Shown in pieces: positions 1-12,747 of a stretch of 64,000 nt of DNA. Numbering within the stretch: the first letter of the stretch is position 1; every line of letters begins with the position of its first letter. The notes beneath the pieces were generated by a model, which ran no database searches, was not told the DNA's origin, and saw only the letters and a program-made list of their open reading frames with translations. The DNA comes from Cryptomeria japonica (taxonomy: Eukaryota; Streptophyta; Pinopsida; Cupressales; Cupressaceae). A program made the position numbers and the translations under genes. Location: the NCBI RefSeq assembly GCF_030272615.1, contig NC_081409.1, forward strand, positions 239,037,832-239,101,831, in the 5' to 3' direction.

Positions 1-2640
1 ACAAGGTCACACCCCTGGTTTTGTTATTCCCAGCACACCATGATATAAAGGATCGTGGCAACCAAGAGGAAACAAAACAAAGGATCTCAAAAAGTTCAAA
101 AAAAATTAAATAACACCAACACGGATGCCTCAAATGTCTTTTGCCAAAAAGGATGACTAACGGATGGGACTTGATATTTGTCTAACTATAGAAAGGATAC
201 ATCCTACGTAGACTGACGATTGGATGAGGGTTCGATGAGACTAGATGATAAATGGGAACTTGATATGATCATTATGACTGAGATGCTTAAATATAATTGT
301 TGAAGAACCAACTGATGGGATATGATAGTGATGACACACGACCGTCTAATACAAAGGATTAGAACCAGGGACACATGTACAAGTGGACCTAGATGGAAAC
401 ACATGACCGATGCTATGTATAAGACACTATTTACAATATGCATATATGGAGGATGGATGAGGACCCAGGGACAAATGTTATGTTTCCCTAGTCAAGATGA
501 AAAGCCATGATGGATAGATTGTTGATGTGGGAATGATGTATCCCAGAACAACACGAGGACTGAGAAGGATGCATCATGACGATGATGATTGGATTGTGAT
601 CAAGGCTTTTAGAAAGGTTGGGAACAAGACCATGGATTTGATTGGATGATTTTATTGGTGTTTTCTTTTGGATAGCTAAAGAAGATGGATAGGGTTTGCG
701 TGCAATGGTGAATTGCAAGGAGCAAGTAGACTGATTGGATGGATGGCATTGGATTGTGTGGGGATTTAAGAGGTGATGGAATGATATGATGGGAAGGATT
801 GAGAAATGAAGGATAGTGTGAAGAGGATTTTGAGATTGAAACACATGGGATGAGGCTTGGGAGATGGAGGGATTATGAGATAAGGACCGGGAGATGAAAA
901 AAAAATGAGATGGGAGGAATTGGGAGAGAAGGATCGTTGGATGAAGGGATGGCTGGATGGATGGTGGGTATGATAGGGGTCTCCAAGGACCATGTCACAA
1001 ACGAATAAGATGCCCCACTCTAGACATTTCATGTGTAATGAGGCACTAGTAGGGATATGATAAGAGGAATGATAGGATAATAGGAAGTTGAGGGAACTGA
1101 ATGAAATATAGGGTGATGGGTGGATAGGGACTATGAAGGTATGCAAAATGATTATATGGATGAGAGTAAGGATGGGTGGATAGGAATGATAATGGAGGGA
1201 AAACTGTGATGGGGAAATAGATGCCAAGAGGTGTCAAAAGCATGTATACATGATGGCCTTTTCTTTTTATCAAGATCAAAAGGAGGATGGAGGAAGTGAA
1301 ATGGATAGGATATGTTGGGTACGATAGGTAGATGAGATGGGAGAGGTGATGGCTAGATGGTTAGAAGAACTTGCCACCAAGTGTGGCGAACAAAAGGATG
1401 AGGGGATTACACATGACACTTGTTTTCCAGGTTTTCATCATGGTACTTGTCCAAGGCGCCTGTTTGCCAAGTTTTTACCATTGGACAATTTTTTTTCTCT
1501 ACTTTTTCTTCTTTTTTTTTGCATTTTTTGATTTTTGGGAGGAAATTTATGGATGGAAATGGATGAGGATAAATGATTTTGGAGGATAGGTGATAAGGGA
1601 GATGGATGGAGGACTCAAGCATCGAGTTTCATATTGAGGCAATATGAGCCCATTTGGAGTAATCGCTGGATGTTGGTACAACTATGTTAGGAATGCATGG
1701 ATTATGCAAAGACTTGGATTAGATGGCTTTGATGAGAGATATAAGGGATGTAAGGGATATGGTGGTGGAAAGTGGTTAGATGGAATGATGGAAAGTGAGT
1801 GTGATAGGGAGATGTTGTCATGACCAACATTGGCACGTGTTGTGGGGGATGTGGGATGAATGGAAGAGGAATGGAGAGAGCATGTGGATATGATGGAGGA
1901 ATAATAATAGGTAGCTTTGGGACACGGGGACCCAAAATAGATTTAGGGGATGGAGGGAAAGGAACTTCAGTTTGTGGACTAGCAACTTTGGATACCATTG
2001 AAGATTTTTCTTTTTGATGCATTACTTCTTTTTTCTTTGAGATTCGCATTGTTTTACTTTTTCTCTAGCATTCCTTTGTGGCCTTTGGGATTTATTGCAT
2101 TATTTAATCAGATATTTGCTTTATTTGAACATATATTTTTTAGTGGACATGGTCATATTTATATTGTTGTGGATGTTTAGTTTTATGCATTTATGATTTG
2201 GCATCCAAATTGTTGCTAGTAGCCTTGGAAGGAGTGTGTAGAGGTGCAAGAGATGGAGGGAATATGGATGGAGTGATGGATGTAGGATGTTGGATGGAAT
2301 GTGGGGATATGTGCCTTTGTTAATCATGATTGGGAATTAAAGGAGTAGGATGTTTATGCTGGGTGAAGGGGATATGGGATCTCTGTAATGGCGGGATGTG
2401 CAGGGCAAGATGGAGGATGGGTTTTGGGATATAAGGGCCCAAAATAGGTTTAGAATGTGGGGTATATGTGATGCTGGACTTTAGGATATAGGGACCCAAA
2501 GTAGATTTAAAGGATGAATGAGGGAGATGGACAGTTGTTTTGGCTTTATATGATAAAGGAGGGGGGATGACAAAAATTGGTTTGGAGGATCAATGTGGTG
2601 ATGTGATGGTAGGTCAGGAAACATGCTTGGATTTTGCATT
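1..2640. repeat. Purine-rich GGATG-type low-complexity DNA
   Basis: The plus strand is strongly enriched in GGATGG, GATGAGG and GGGATATG words, so the minus strand reads as long frames rich in Pro, Ser, His, Ile and Leu. Most of those frames come from composition. One stretch (about 1702-2049 and 2400-2560, minus) repeats a short ILGP-like motif next to Pro-rich sequence and may be the far end of the same decayed proline-rich coding region seen at 2854-5390. No start, domain or RNA gene can be supported here. Confidence 0.55.
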
Positions 2641-2853
2641 AGTTTTGGATTATGGCAAAAATAGGTTTTGAAGGGGCCCTAAAACCCTTTACAAAATGGA
2701 TTTTAAAAGATTTAGAATCAAAGAAAAAAAAAAGTATCCAAAACAAGACAGGATATGAAGTATATAACATTACAAACAATAGCCAAAAAGACAACAAAAG
2801 GCCAGATGGGCAGCAGAAAGAAAACCCACAAACAAACAAAACCATCAACCCAA

Positions 2854-5390
2854 CTACATGAGGCTCCTGAGGGTTTCAGGCACCTCCACCTCCAGAGTAC
2901 TCATCTTTTCAACAACAACCTTAATTTCTTTGTAGTTGGGTCCTTTATCAGCCTGGATCACATCAACATCATCTCTAATGGTAACAATAGTTTTGTCTTG
3001 CTACATTCTATCAAAGTTTTTTACCATTGCATTCATGGCATCAACATTTTGCTTGACAATCTTATGGCTGCTAGACATAATAGTCTTGAGGGTAGCCTGG
3101 ATTTTCTCATAGCTAGCTTCCACATTGGAGATTTTATCCTCAAACATTTTTTTCATTTGGTCAATACCTTCTCCAGCCCTTTGAATGCATTCCAACAAAG
3201 ATTTTTTCTCCTCCTTCGACCACTGCCCAACCTCTTTATGATTGCCTTGAATATTACCCACAGGAATGGCCTCCATCTTGCTTCCCAATTCCCTATGATT
3301 AAGTCTGACCTCTTTCAACTCATGAAACAACCACTTAAACATATTGAAAGTGTCAATGGCATGTTCCCTTGCCATACCTAGCACATCATCATGGTCCTCC
3401 TTCTTAACATTGAGCTCAACATATTTAGGATGAAGATCCTCGTGAACCATAACACCAATATCAGAAGTAGTAGTTATGGGGGGCAACAGAGGGGGAGACT
3501 AGAGGTTTTAACTGGATTTCACATTAGTTATACTGGCATGTTTGGATGAATTTCTCGGGGATATATAACCAAGACTGTGAGACCTTGGATGTGCTTTGAC
3601 ATGGATGGGCTCCAAAGTACCTTGCTCATGTAGGCCTAAGCTTTTACCTTGATAGTTCATTTTTGTTGAGCATTTTATCCAAAATAAAATACTTGTTATT
3701 CTGGGAACAACATGCAAGTCCATTGTTATATGGAGAAGGATGGGTGGTTAACATGAGGTGTTCTTCTACTGCAAGTGAACCACCATGGATGAATGTAAAC
3801 GAACCAAGGGGATAGAGTGATGGTGATGGGATGGTTTGGATGGGAGGCAATAAGGGATCAAGAAGTGGAGTACATGGGATGAGAGGCTCTTGAATTATAT
3901 GAGGGTATGATAAGGGGTCTTGAGATGGAGGAGACGGAATGGCAGGATCTTGATTTGGATCAATAAATATGTCAACATGATCTAGAACAAGATCTTGACA
4001 TGATGGGATTGGTGGAGATGGTGACATGGAAGATAAGTGAATAGAATCTTCAGATAGAATGGATGAACGGATGGGAGGTTCTTCAACTAGGGTAGAGGGA
4101 GTGGGTGGAAGGATGAGAGGCTCTTCAATTAGGTAGATGGAGTGGATAGAAGGATAGGAGGTTCATTAACTAAGGTAGATGGAGTGGAAAAAAAGTTGAG
4201 AGTCTCTTTGACTGGGGTGCATGGATTGCAGGAAAGGTTCTTCGACTAGGGTATATGGAGTGGATGGAAGGATGTGAGGTTTGTTGGCTGGGGTAGATGG
4301 AGTGGATGGAAGGATGGGAGGTTCATTGGATTGAGTTTTAATGATGATAGGAATATGAGATGTGGTTGTAGTTGTATAATATCAATGGATGAGAGGGTTT
4401 CAATGGTATTAGGAGGTGGGCGAGGAATGATAAGTGTGGGAGGTGGAAGGGAAGTTATAGAATGGAGGAGGGAATGGAGGGTGGTGGGTTGAGATAAGAT
4501 GGAGTAGATGGTGGTATATTAAGGTAGGATGGGGTAGACAAATGTGTTTTGATGTATGATGGAGTGAAGGATGGTGGGTTGAGATAAGACGAAGGATTAA
4601 GATTGGATGGAGGATTGAGGTAGGATGGAGGATTGAGGTAGGATGAAGTGGATGGTATGTGATTATAGGATGAAGTGGATGGTGGTGGATTGAGGTGGGA
4701 TGAAGTGGATGGTGAGTTGAGATAGGATGAAGGATTGGGATTGGATGGAGGCTTAAGGTAGGATGGAGGATTTAAATTAGATAAAGGATTGAAGTAGGAT
4801 GGAGGATTGAGGATTGAGGTAGGATGGGGATTGAGGTATGATGGAGGATTGAGGTGCGATGGAGGATTAGGATTGTATGGAGGATTGAGGTGGGATGGGG
4901 GATTGAGGTAGGATGGTGGATTGGGATTAGATGGAGGATTGAGGTAGGATGAAGGATCAAGATTATGGATTTTGTAATGGATTTAGGTATAATGAGATGG
5001 TGGATTTGGATTGGGGATGCAGGTGATAATGTTGTTATGAAAATATGGAGGTTAGGATAGGATCGTGGGAGAAGATGGAGATGTGGGTGTTGCATACGAG
5101 GGATGCACGGATATGATATATGAGGGAGCTATGGGTGAAAGATATAATGGATTTACCCTGTTAAATATGTGATAAGGATTACAAGTGGATGTGTATGGAG
5201 GAATGGTAGCGTAGCTAGAATGATCAAATGGATTTTGGTATCTAACACTTGGTGCAAGCTTGCTAAGTATGAGGGCATCGAGGTTTTCAATTTCATATTC
5301 ATTTTGATCAACAAGGCTCTCATCATCATCAAAATGGGATGAAGTGGAAGAAAATGAAGGATGACCAAACCCATCATAATAAAATTATGA
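2854..5390 (-). pseudogene. Decayed proline-rich tandem-repeat protein with coiled-coil-like C terminus
   Basis: Read on the minus strand from about 5390, one frame gives sensible, non-repetitive protein (a DDDESL segment, then NPFDHSSY and similar) and then runs into many copies of a hexapeptide of the type PSYLNP, with Y/H/N variants at one position, to about 4500. Around 4030-4260 a second repeat of about 13 residues (TPSTLVEEP type) appears. The C-terminal part (3486-3004) is a clean 161-residue stretch rich in Lys, Glu, Met and Asn that looks like a coiled coil; after one TAG (3001-3003) the frame stays open to TAG 2854-2856. At least four stops and at least one frameshift (near 3650-3720) break the frame, so this is a relic. 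Function is unknown. A cell-wall-like protein or an accessory gene of a mobile element are guesses. Confidence 0.45.
4560..4960. repeat. 18-bp minisatellite (GAGGATTGAGGTAGGATG type)
   Basis: Degenerate tandem copies of an 18-bp unit, mixed with GGATGAAGTGGATGG variants. Because 18 is a multiple of three, each unit encodes one hexapeptide on the minus strand. Substitutions mostly preserve the PSxLNP pattern, which suggests expansion while the region was coding. Confidence 0.7.
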
Positions 5391-5643
5391 CATAACGATT
5401 AGTTGATGATTTGGAGAGATGAAAGATAAAAATGGACGATAGACTAAAGTTCAAATAGGATGATGACAAGCTCAAACTAGGATAAGGATTGACTTTGAGG
5501 AAGTTGGGAAGAGGATGAAATTTGATGTTTGATTTTGGATGTTTAATATTTAGCTTGATTGATTGATCAAGGAAGAAGGTAATGACGATGTGACTCTGGT
5601 AGCAATGACGATGAATTAAAAAATGACAATTATGGTGGCACAA

Positions 5644-7480
5644 ATTTGGATGATAATGGCAATTACGCTAGGACTAGGACAACGATCATGGAGATGCAAG
5701 TTTGGGACTTTGATGGACAATAAGTTTAGACTTCAAAGACTAATTTTTGACTTGTTCTTTGGCAAAAGATAGTGACACAAAAAATATGACAAGCATAAAA
5801 ATAAAGTATCTAACTCAACTGATATGATGAAGGCCTAAGTTAGAACAAGTGTTTACAATTACTGTTATGAACGAACAAAACACAATTGTAAACATGTACT
5901 TCCTAGGTTGGGAATGTGATACTACATGTTGAATCCCCACTTAGATTTCTTCAAATACTGAAACATAGCAAACAAATAGATAATTCAGTGGCGTTAGCTC
6001 CCCCGCCACGACACACACTTCTCGGGCACACCAAAATTTCATACCCCGAAGATCCGAAGATCTTATGAATCGAAGGACATCTATCTCAACTATGAACAAT
6101 ACGGATTGACATGACTTTAGAGGTTCGACCTCCTACACCAACAAGCAAAAAAGGATTGGGGATCCTAAAAACTTTGGTTCGTAGTGGAGGAGATTTTAAG
6201 GTAAATTTGGTGGTTATACATGTCGTGGCTAGCTTATTTAAGAAATATCCCAACTAGTGGAACACAGGTTTTTACACATCTACCACACAAGCACCGAAGG
6301 ATTTTGAATTTCATCAAGACCACAAAGGTAAATTTGCATGTAGATACTGAGGGAAACCATCGATATAGCACAACAACACCAATTGATTATGTATTTCATC
6401 AAAATCATAAATATTTATATATAGCGGATCGAAAGAGTACCGCTTAGGTTGTTGCCTCTCACCTAGCCATATCGACTACTAGGGAGGCAGACTCTTCTAC
6501 CTAAAAAAAAGTAAATCAAGCATCACCAAAACTTTTCTCTTGCACCCATGATCATGAGAGTAAGAGAAAAGATAGTATCTGTTAGCAGTATGTTTGTTCA
6601 CATGCACAAGTGTGCCAACACATGGAATACAAAGGTTAATTTTCTTATGCAATTGAAATATTTTCTAACTAAGAGAAGACACATGATTCATTGTAAAAAA
6701 AAAGTATTTGCCAATGCACCCCTCTTTGGCGGTCCTGCAACAAACGAGTTAGAGTTTTGAGCTTTGGGGTCTTTGACAAGCAATGCAGCTACACAAACGT
6801 TAGCAAAACCTAATCAAACAACAAGCATTATCATGTTAGCAACAAGCCAATAAAATTTAAATTCAAGAAAATGACCAAAAATAAAAAAGAGAGTGTTTTC
6901 ACCACTTGACAAAGCAATCCTACTACTTATGGAAATTGAAATTGAGAAGAAAATGAATTCCGTCGAGGGAGAAATCCATTTGTATTCTCGTGTTTTTGCC
7001 TACAAGTGTAAAAAATCTGCAATATAACACACTAAAACAACAAAAAACATGAGATGGACCTGTGAAGTGAGTCCCACTGGGCATGCCAAAAATGTGTGAG
7101 TAAAAATATGTGCAAATAAAATGATTGAAATACGTCCTAGCAATCTAAACAAACACAAAATCTATCCAAACAAATGAGATTAGGATGATTGAGAAGGAAA
7201 ACTAGATAAATGACATAATATAAATTAAAATGCAAACTCTAGAGTTATCCTTCAATTTGATAGTCCTTTGATTTTATGTGTGCTCGATCTATGATTCCAA
7301 AGGTGCTTGAATATGCTCCATGATGATGAGTATGCAAACTAGACTAAAACGGATGCAAATGGATGTGATATGAGGTTGCAAATGCAAGTGATGTGAGTAG
7401 TGAATTCAACATTATGATGGTATGAAAATGAAAGTGGATGGATTGTGAAGGAAAATGAGGGAATTAAATAGGCCAAGCTA
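5644..7480. other. No gene recognised
   Basis: AT-rich sequence with only short frames (the longest about 75 codons, near 6220-6447) that show no recognisable motif. A run near 5990-6060 contains a short GC-rich patch but no tRNA or rRNA fold. It is probably old, degraded repeat DNA. Confidence 0.5.
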
Positions 7481-7489
7481 AGAGAAGAG

Positions 7490-8400
7490 GAAGCATGAAA
7501 ATAAGGCACTTGTTATTGAGAAGGGCAAGTGTCATGAATGGAAATGACAAGTGTCCTTGAGGGCACATGCCTATTTGGGAGAGAGAGACCTGAATAAGAA
7601 GTTTCCATTCCAAATATGAAAATATTTCCAAATATCGAGATAATGAGGATATTTCCCAAAATATTAAGAAATTAAAGATATTCGAGAATGTGCACACATG
7701 TGATGAGGGAAAGAGGGTAATGTTGACTAAATGAGACACTTGTCCTTGAGAAGGGCAAGTGTCATGGATGGAAATGACAAGTGTCCTTGAGAAGGGCAAG
7801 TATCGTGGAAAGGAATGACAAGTGTCTTTGAGGACACTTGTCTATTTGGGAGAGAGACACCCAAATAGGAAGCTTCCATTCCAAATATGAAGATATTTCT
7901 AAATATTATTTTGATTAGGATAAAAGAATGACAATTGTCCTTGAGGGCACATGCCTATTTGGGAGAGAGACACCCAAATAAGAAACTTCCATTCCAAAAT
8001 GAAGATATTCCCAAATATTAGGATATTTGAGATATTTCCCCAAATATTAGGAAATTCAAGATATTTGGAAATGTGTACGCATATGATGAGGGAAAGGGAT
8101 GAGGTTGACTAAAACTTATGGTTAGCCAAATGGGTAACGTTTAGAGGAAAGATTAGATGAGGGTTAAGGTTGGGAGACATGTGAGGAAATGGAATTAATT
8201 AATTCCACAATGGGGAAAAGGAGGAATGGGACAAAAGATGAATTAAAAAGTCAAACTATGCATTTGATTTATTTAATAGAAGAAGGAGGTGAATTTAATT
8301 AATTAAATGGTTTATGACTGTCAAACAATTAATTAAAAGGGGAATCATTTCCAAATATGAAGATATTACCCCAAATATTAGGACATTTAAGATATTTTAG
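7490..8400. repeat. Imperfect direct repeats inside an LTR-like block
   Basis: Near-identical segments recur at about 7496-7690, 7740-7920 and 7926-8080, with a partial copy at 8340-8400. Each has a GACAAGTGTCCTTGAG start, a CTATTTGGGAGAGAGA middle and a TTCCATTCCAAATATGA end. Sub-units such as GAAGGGCAAGTGTCATGGA are further duplicated at 7749 and 7790. The copies differ by small indels. Confidence 0.75.
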
Positions 8401-8784
8401 AATGTTTACTAAAACATGTAGCTAGCTGGGTGGGTTAAGTTAGAGGAAGAGTTAAATGAGGGTTACAGGAGGATTAAAGTTAGGAGACATGTGAGGAAAT
8501 AGAATTAATTGATTTTCTACGAGGTAATTAAGAGGAAAAAGGTCAACATGAATTAAACAATCAAATTGTATATTTGATACACTTAATAGAAGAAAGGGAC
8601 AAATCCAATTAATTAATTCATAGTTATCAATTAATTACTTAAGGGAGAACTATAGCGCAATTAATAAAATTAATTAGCTAGAAGGAGGGAACACTAATTA
8701 ATTAAATAATGCATAATTATTTAATTAAAGGCATTCAAGATAGTTAAATTCAATTATTTAAATCAATCAATTTTAGGTGTCTAT
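7490..8784. mobile_element. LTR-like AT-rich block ending at a TAGGTGTCTA edge
   Basis: The direct repeats are followed by a stretch dominated by AATTAATTAAAT words and then a sharp edge TTTTAGGTGTCTATGG at about 8784. The same AT-rich composition and edge occur at about 17074 and 26951, so three related ends lie in this window. Right of the edge, gypsy protease coding sequence starts at once, so the block is probably an LTR or LTR fragment inserted into, or joined to, that element. Its left boundary and orientation cannot be fixed by eye. Confidence 0.45.
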
Positions 8785-11617
8785 GGTAACTGAGCCCAAG
8801 ATCTATAACATGAAAGATTATGTCTTTAGTCAATGGGCCAACTCTTATTGGGAAAGTAATTATTATTTTAGACGGTTGATCCACATCATCATAGGCTTTG
8901 ATATTTATTTTCTTAGAAGTATACATGATATGCTAAGAGAATCCTAACATTTTAACCAACTTTAATGTACAAATGTTAAGACCAGATTTGTCATCAGTTA
9001 GAACTATTTTGATTTTATGCTTATGGACATATACCTCAAGGTGGAGTGGGTCATTATGTGAAGTTTTATTGGGTGAAGAGAACATGCAACATGGTGTAGT
9101 GGAAATGTTACCAACCATGGTCTAAAATGCATCAATATTAATGTCACTAGGTAATGTGGACTCGCATACGGCTTTGTCCAATATTGCTTTATGGCTTGGC
9201 AAAATGCGAAAGAGCTCAACAATAGAGATTTGGGTGAGGGTTTTGTTAAGATGGTCCACTAGATTATATTGACTTGCTGGTTGGGAAGCAGATGGTGCAC
9301 CTTAAAGTGTTACTTTAGAGAAATGTGTGGCTACTACGCAATTAGGGTTCTTTCTCCTCACAGTGATAGTAGCAATAGTTTCATCATCTTAACTAATGTG
9401 ATTGATAATATATTCATGCGATCCACTGGTATAATTGGCCTTGTTATTTGGAGTCCCTTAGTTGGAGGTTTTCCCTTTGTCATGATTTTCAAAAGGCTTT
9501 TTAAATATTGTATGATAATTATTAAATGTTTCCTTTGCATTTTGAATTGATATCACACGATAGTCAATTAGATTTTGGATGATATTTTTAAGCTTATAAT
9601 AGTTTGGGATCTTATGACCTTTGACTCTATGGTAGTCGCAAAAATCATTGTCATTCCACCAAACTGTCTTGAAAGGACTAGGATCATATGATTTGATCTT
9701 TGGAAAAATTATTACATTAGATTAGATGAGCTTCTTAAGTGTAGACTCAATTGGTTCTCTAAGTGGAGTATAAGTTCGCCTCAGATTATTAGTCCTTGGT
9801 GCACGTTGAGGATTGGGTTGAGTCACATTAGCTGAATTGTTGTTATTATTTGATTGATTTTACTAGGAGGTGGTGTGCTTGTACTAGTAGGGCCTTGGAG
9901 AGAAGTCATATGTTGGGCTCAATTGAGCAATTTTACATCCACCACTCCATCGTTTGTAACCTTCTTATTTCTTGACCAAAACTTGGTTTTTTCATTAGAT
10001 GCATTATTAGCCTGATTGCTTTCGTTGGAAGTTTTTAGGAGACCTTATGCAATAAGGACTCTTTAACATTGTATCCATTTTTCAATTTCTTGGTGAAACA
10101 TATCCAAGCATTGCATCTATAACGGATATTTCCTTTGCAGGACCAAGTTTTAGCAAACATGTCAACTTGCTCTTTCTTTAGTATATAACTTGGACATTTT
10201 TTAGCAAGTGAGTGCCAATTCTATAAAATAAAGTAGTGAAGGACTCTCCCTCTTTTTGCTTGCTGGCACATAAATCCATTAGTGTTATTGGATTGTCAAT
10301 ATTATGTGAAAAGTGTTCCATAAATTGTTCTGCCAATTCACTCCATGAGCATATTCCGGGTGGGAGATGGGAAAACCACTCCATTGCTTGAACCCCTAAA
10401 TTACAAGGGAAGATGCACATTAGATAAGTATCATTGTCAACAACCTCTATATAGGAAATAAAGAACTCATGGATATGATCTCGGGGGTCACCTTTTCCCT
10501 TATACTTTTCAAATTTAGGAGCTTCAAAATTAGGTGGGAAAGGCAACATGTACATCGTTATATCGAAAGAGAAGGAGTACAAAACTTCTATTGTGTAACT
10601 TTTCTTGATGTCCCCAATTTGAAGATCTGACATTTGATGTTGCAGGCTCTATAATTTTTATGAGTATATTTGTTTGGGTTGATGGAGCATGAATAGCCAG
10701 ATTGGGATGAATGAATGGGTTGGTATTCAAATATGCAGGTGGATGTTGAAATGTGGAACAATTAAAAAGCTGAGAATTGCTTGAATCGCTTAATGAGGTA
10801 AAATACATGAAATGGGTGTTGAAATTATATTGTGTTCTACTAAAAGGGTTTTGTGAGCTTTGATCAGGTGGTGGAACATTTTGGTAACTGAAAGTGTATT
10901 TGACAGGGACGAAATTAGAAATTTGAGACACGTTGGTCATGGCTTGAGAAAGAGCACTACTGCTCATTTAAGATGAAACATTTTTTTTCACTTGAGCGCT
11001 CAAGGAAGATGTATTTGGATTAGAGATCTGAGTGTGAATATTGGCACTAATGGAAACAAGAGCTTTAGTTGAAGTGGTGTTAGTTTGACCAAATAGATTG
11101 GTGTTATAAAGGGGATTATTATAAAGAGATGTTGATGCAATGCTCTTCGTGGCACCTTGGGTAGTTCTCACTAAAGGAAAACTGGTGGGGACTTTTTGTA
11201 AAGAAAACCCTTGTGCGAGTCTCATGGTTTGAGGAATTTGAGCCCTGGGTTGCATTATGGTGGTAACATCAAAGTCCATGATAATTTAGCATCATTTTGC
11301 ACTAACAATAAGAGGTACCATTTAGGGTTGTGATTAAGAAGAGCATCGATGCTCACATGAATTTGCAGGTCTTGTTGTGCATCTTCATGTTCTTCAATAG
11401 TTAGACCCCTTTGGATATTTTTGACAAAATATGGATCATTGGGATTAGACGTTGTGGCATGACCCATTAAAGTTGTTGCTTTTCTATCTTGTCTACATGA
11501 GTAGGACGTAAGGTCCATAGTGCTCATTGGGTTGAAATTCAAGTCATTATAAGGATACATTGAATGTTTACCTCTTTTTGATCGAGTAACGAGCATGGAG
11601 GACTCCTTAAAACACAC
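8785..11617 (-). pseudogene. Ty3/gypsy gag-protease remnant
   Basis: From right to left on the minus strand: an N-terminal gag segment (start near 11617, with TRSKRGKHS and MDLTSYS); a Ser/Thr/Asn-rich linker; a retrotransposon gag domain at 10178-10633 (KGKGDPRDHIHEFF, AMEWFSHLPPG, WSELAEQFMEHF); a CCHC-like zinc-binding remnant near 9600-9690 (DFCDYHRVKGH); and an aspartic protease remnant at 8785-9118 (VYVHKHKIKIVL, then GLNICTLKLVKMLGFS and a KAYDD segment). The catalytic region reads LTDDKSG, which departs from the usual D-S/T-G signature. Several stops and frame changes are present. No reverse transcriptase or integrase follows; homology stops at the LTR-like edge at 8784. The gag type resembles Tat-like gypsy elements, but that placement is inference. 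Confidence 0.75.
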
Positions 11618-12740
11618 TAAAAGATGACAAAGATGATAACTATGTTTTTGGTCATTAGGCGTTTTGGGATTAATGCAACTATGGATGCAAAACTATGTTT
11701 TTGATCTTTTTAAATGATGATTATAAAGCTAAGGTGCACCTATTTGTTTTGGAATTTTTTGAGATTGTTGAATGAGAATGCAAGGAATAAGAAAACCTAT
11801 GAGTTAGATTCCTAGGAAGCTTAGAAGCACAGGGCTATGGATGCCCGCCTAAGGATACTGAAAACCACACCTTTACTTGAAATACAATGGAGATTGATTG
11901 TACGTTTGATAAAAGTTTTGACCTCAAGCTAGACTTATGATCATGAGGGCTAAACTTTGAGAATTGGTTGATTGGTGATGATAAAAGTTTAATAAGGTCT
12001 TGGTTATATCTCAATGATCACTGTTGATCCCAAGACTTGACTTTTTGGATCTCCTTAAGAATGAATGGATCCTACAATGCAATTATACTAAAGATGATAA
12101 TGCTTTCAAACTTGATTTTGCACTAAGATGACCCTAAAGAAACTTATGTTGCAAACTTAATATCTTGGAACTAAGGGAACCCTAAAAAAGACAATACTAA
12201 ATGGACCTACAAACCCTAAAGGCTTGATTGATCACAAAGTTAAAACTGTTTTGGATCTCAATTTAATAATCTAACTGACCCTTTGTATTACTGATTTTAG
12301 CAGTCAATTGAAAAATTAGACCTAGCAATTGCAAAAATGATTATGGTCTATTGCAAAAATTGATTAGCAATTGTGAAGCAGATTAAGGTCAAATATGAAA
12401 ATTGAAATAGCAATTACGGAATTCTATCTCAATTTTGGAAATTAGAGAGTTGCATCTATTATTTTGAGGAACATTTTCAGATGGATTAGGTGATTAGTTA
12501 GTCAAAACAGACTTGGACTCCTTTGATATTTAGAGTTTTGTCATCCTTGTTTTCGTTTTTTTATGAAAACAGGATAACCCCTACGATTTTTTCTCGAATT
12601 CATCCTCTTTACTTTTAAGTCTAGTAATGAGGAATTATTTTCATATCATTTGTGTTTGAATACTCAGTCTTCAAAGTTGGTTTTCCTCCTTTTGTTAAAT
12701 TTTTAAAATTTTAACTTTATAGTTAAGTCCCCTGTTTTGG
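11618..12740. other. No gene recognised
   Basis: This lies upstream of the gypsy gag remnant on its strand, so it may be the leader or LTR of that element. I could not find a primer-binding site or a convincing LTR edge. Only short frames are present. Confidence 0.4.
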
Positions 12741-12747
12741 TGTCAAG

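Noticed and set aside
766-1279. Long minus-strand frames rich in His, Ser and Pro
   Set aside because: Explained by GGATG-rich composition; no start context, motif or homologue-like order. Only 2854-5390 shows real coding structure.
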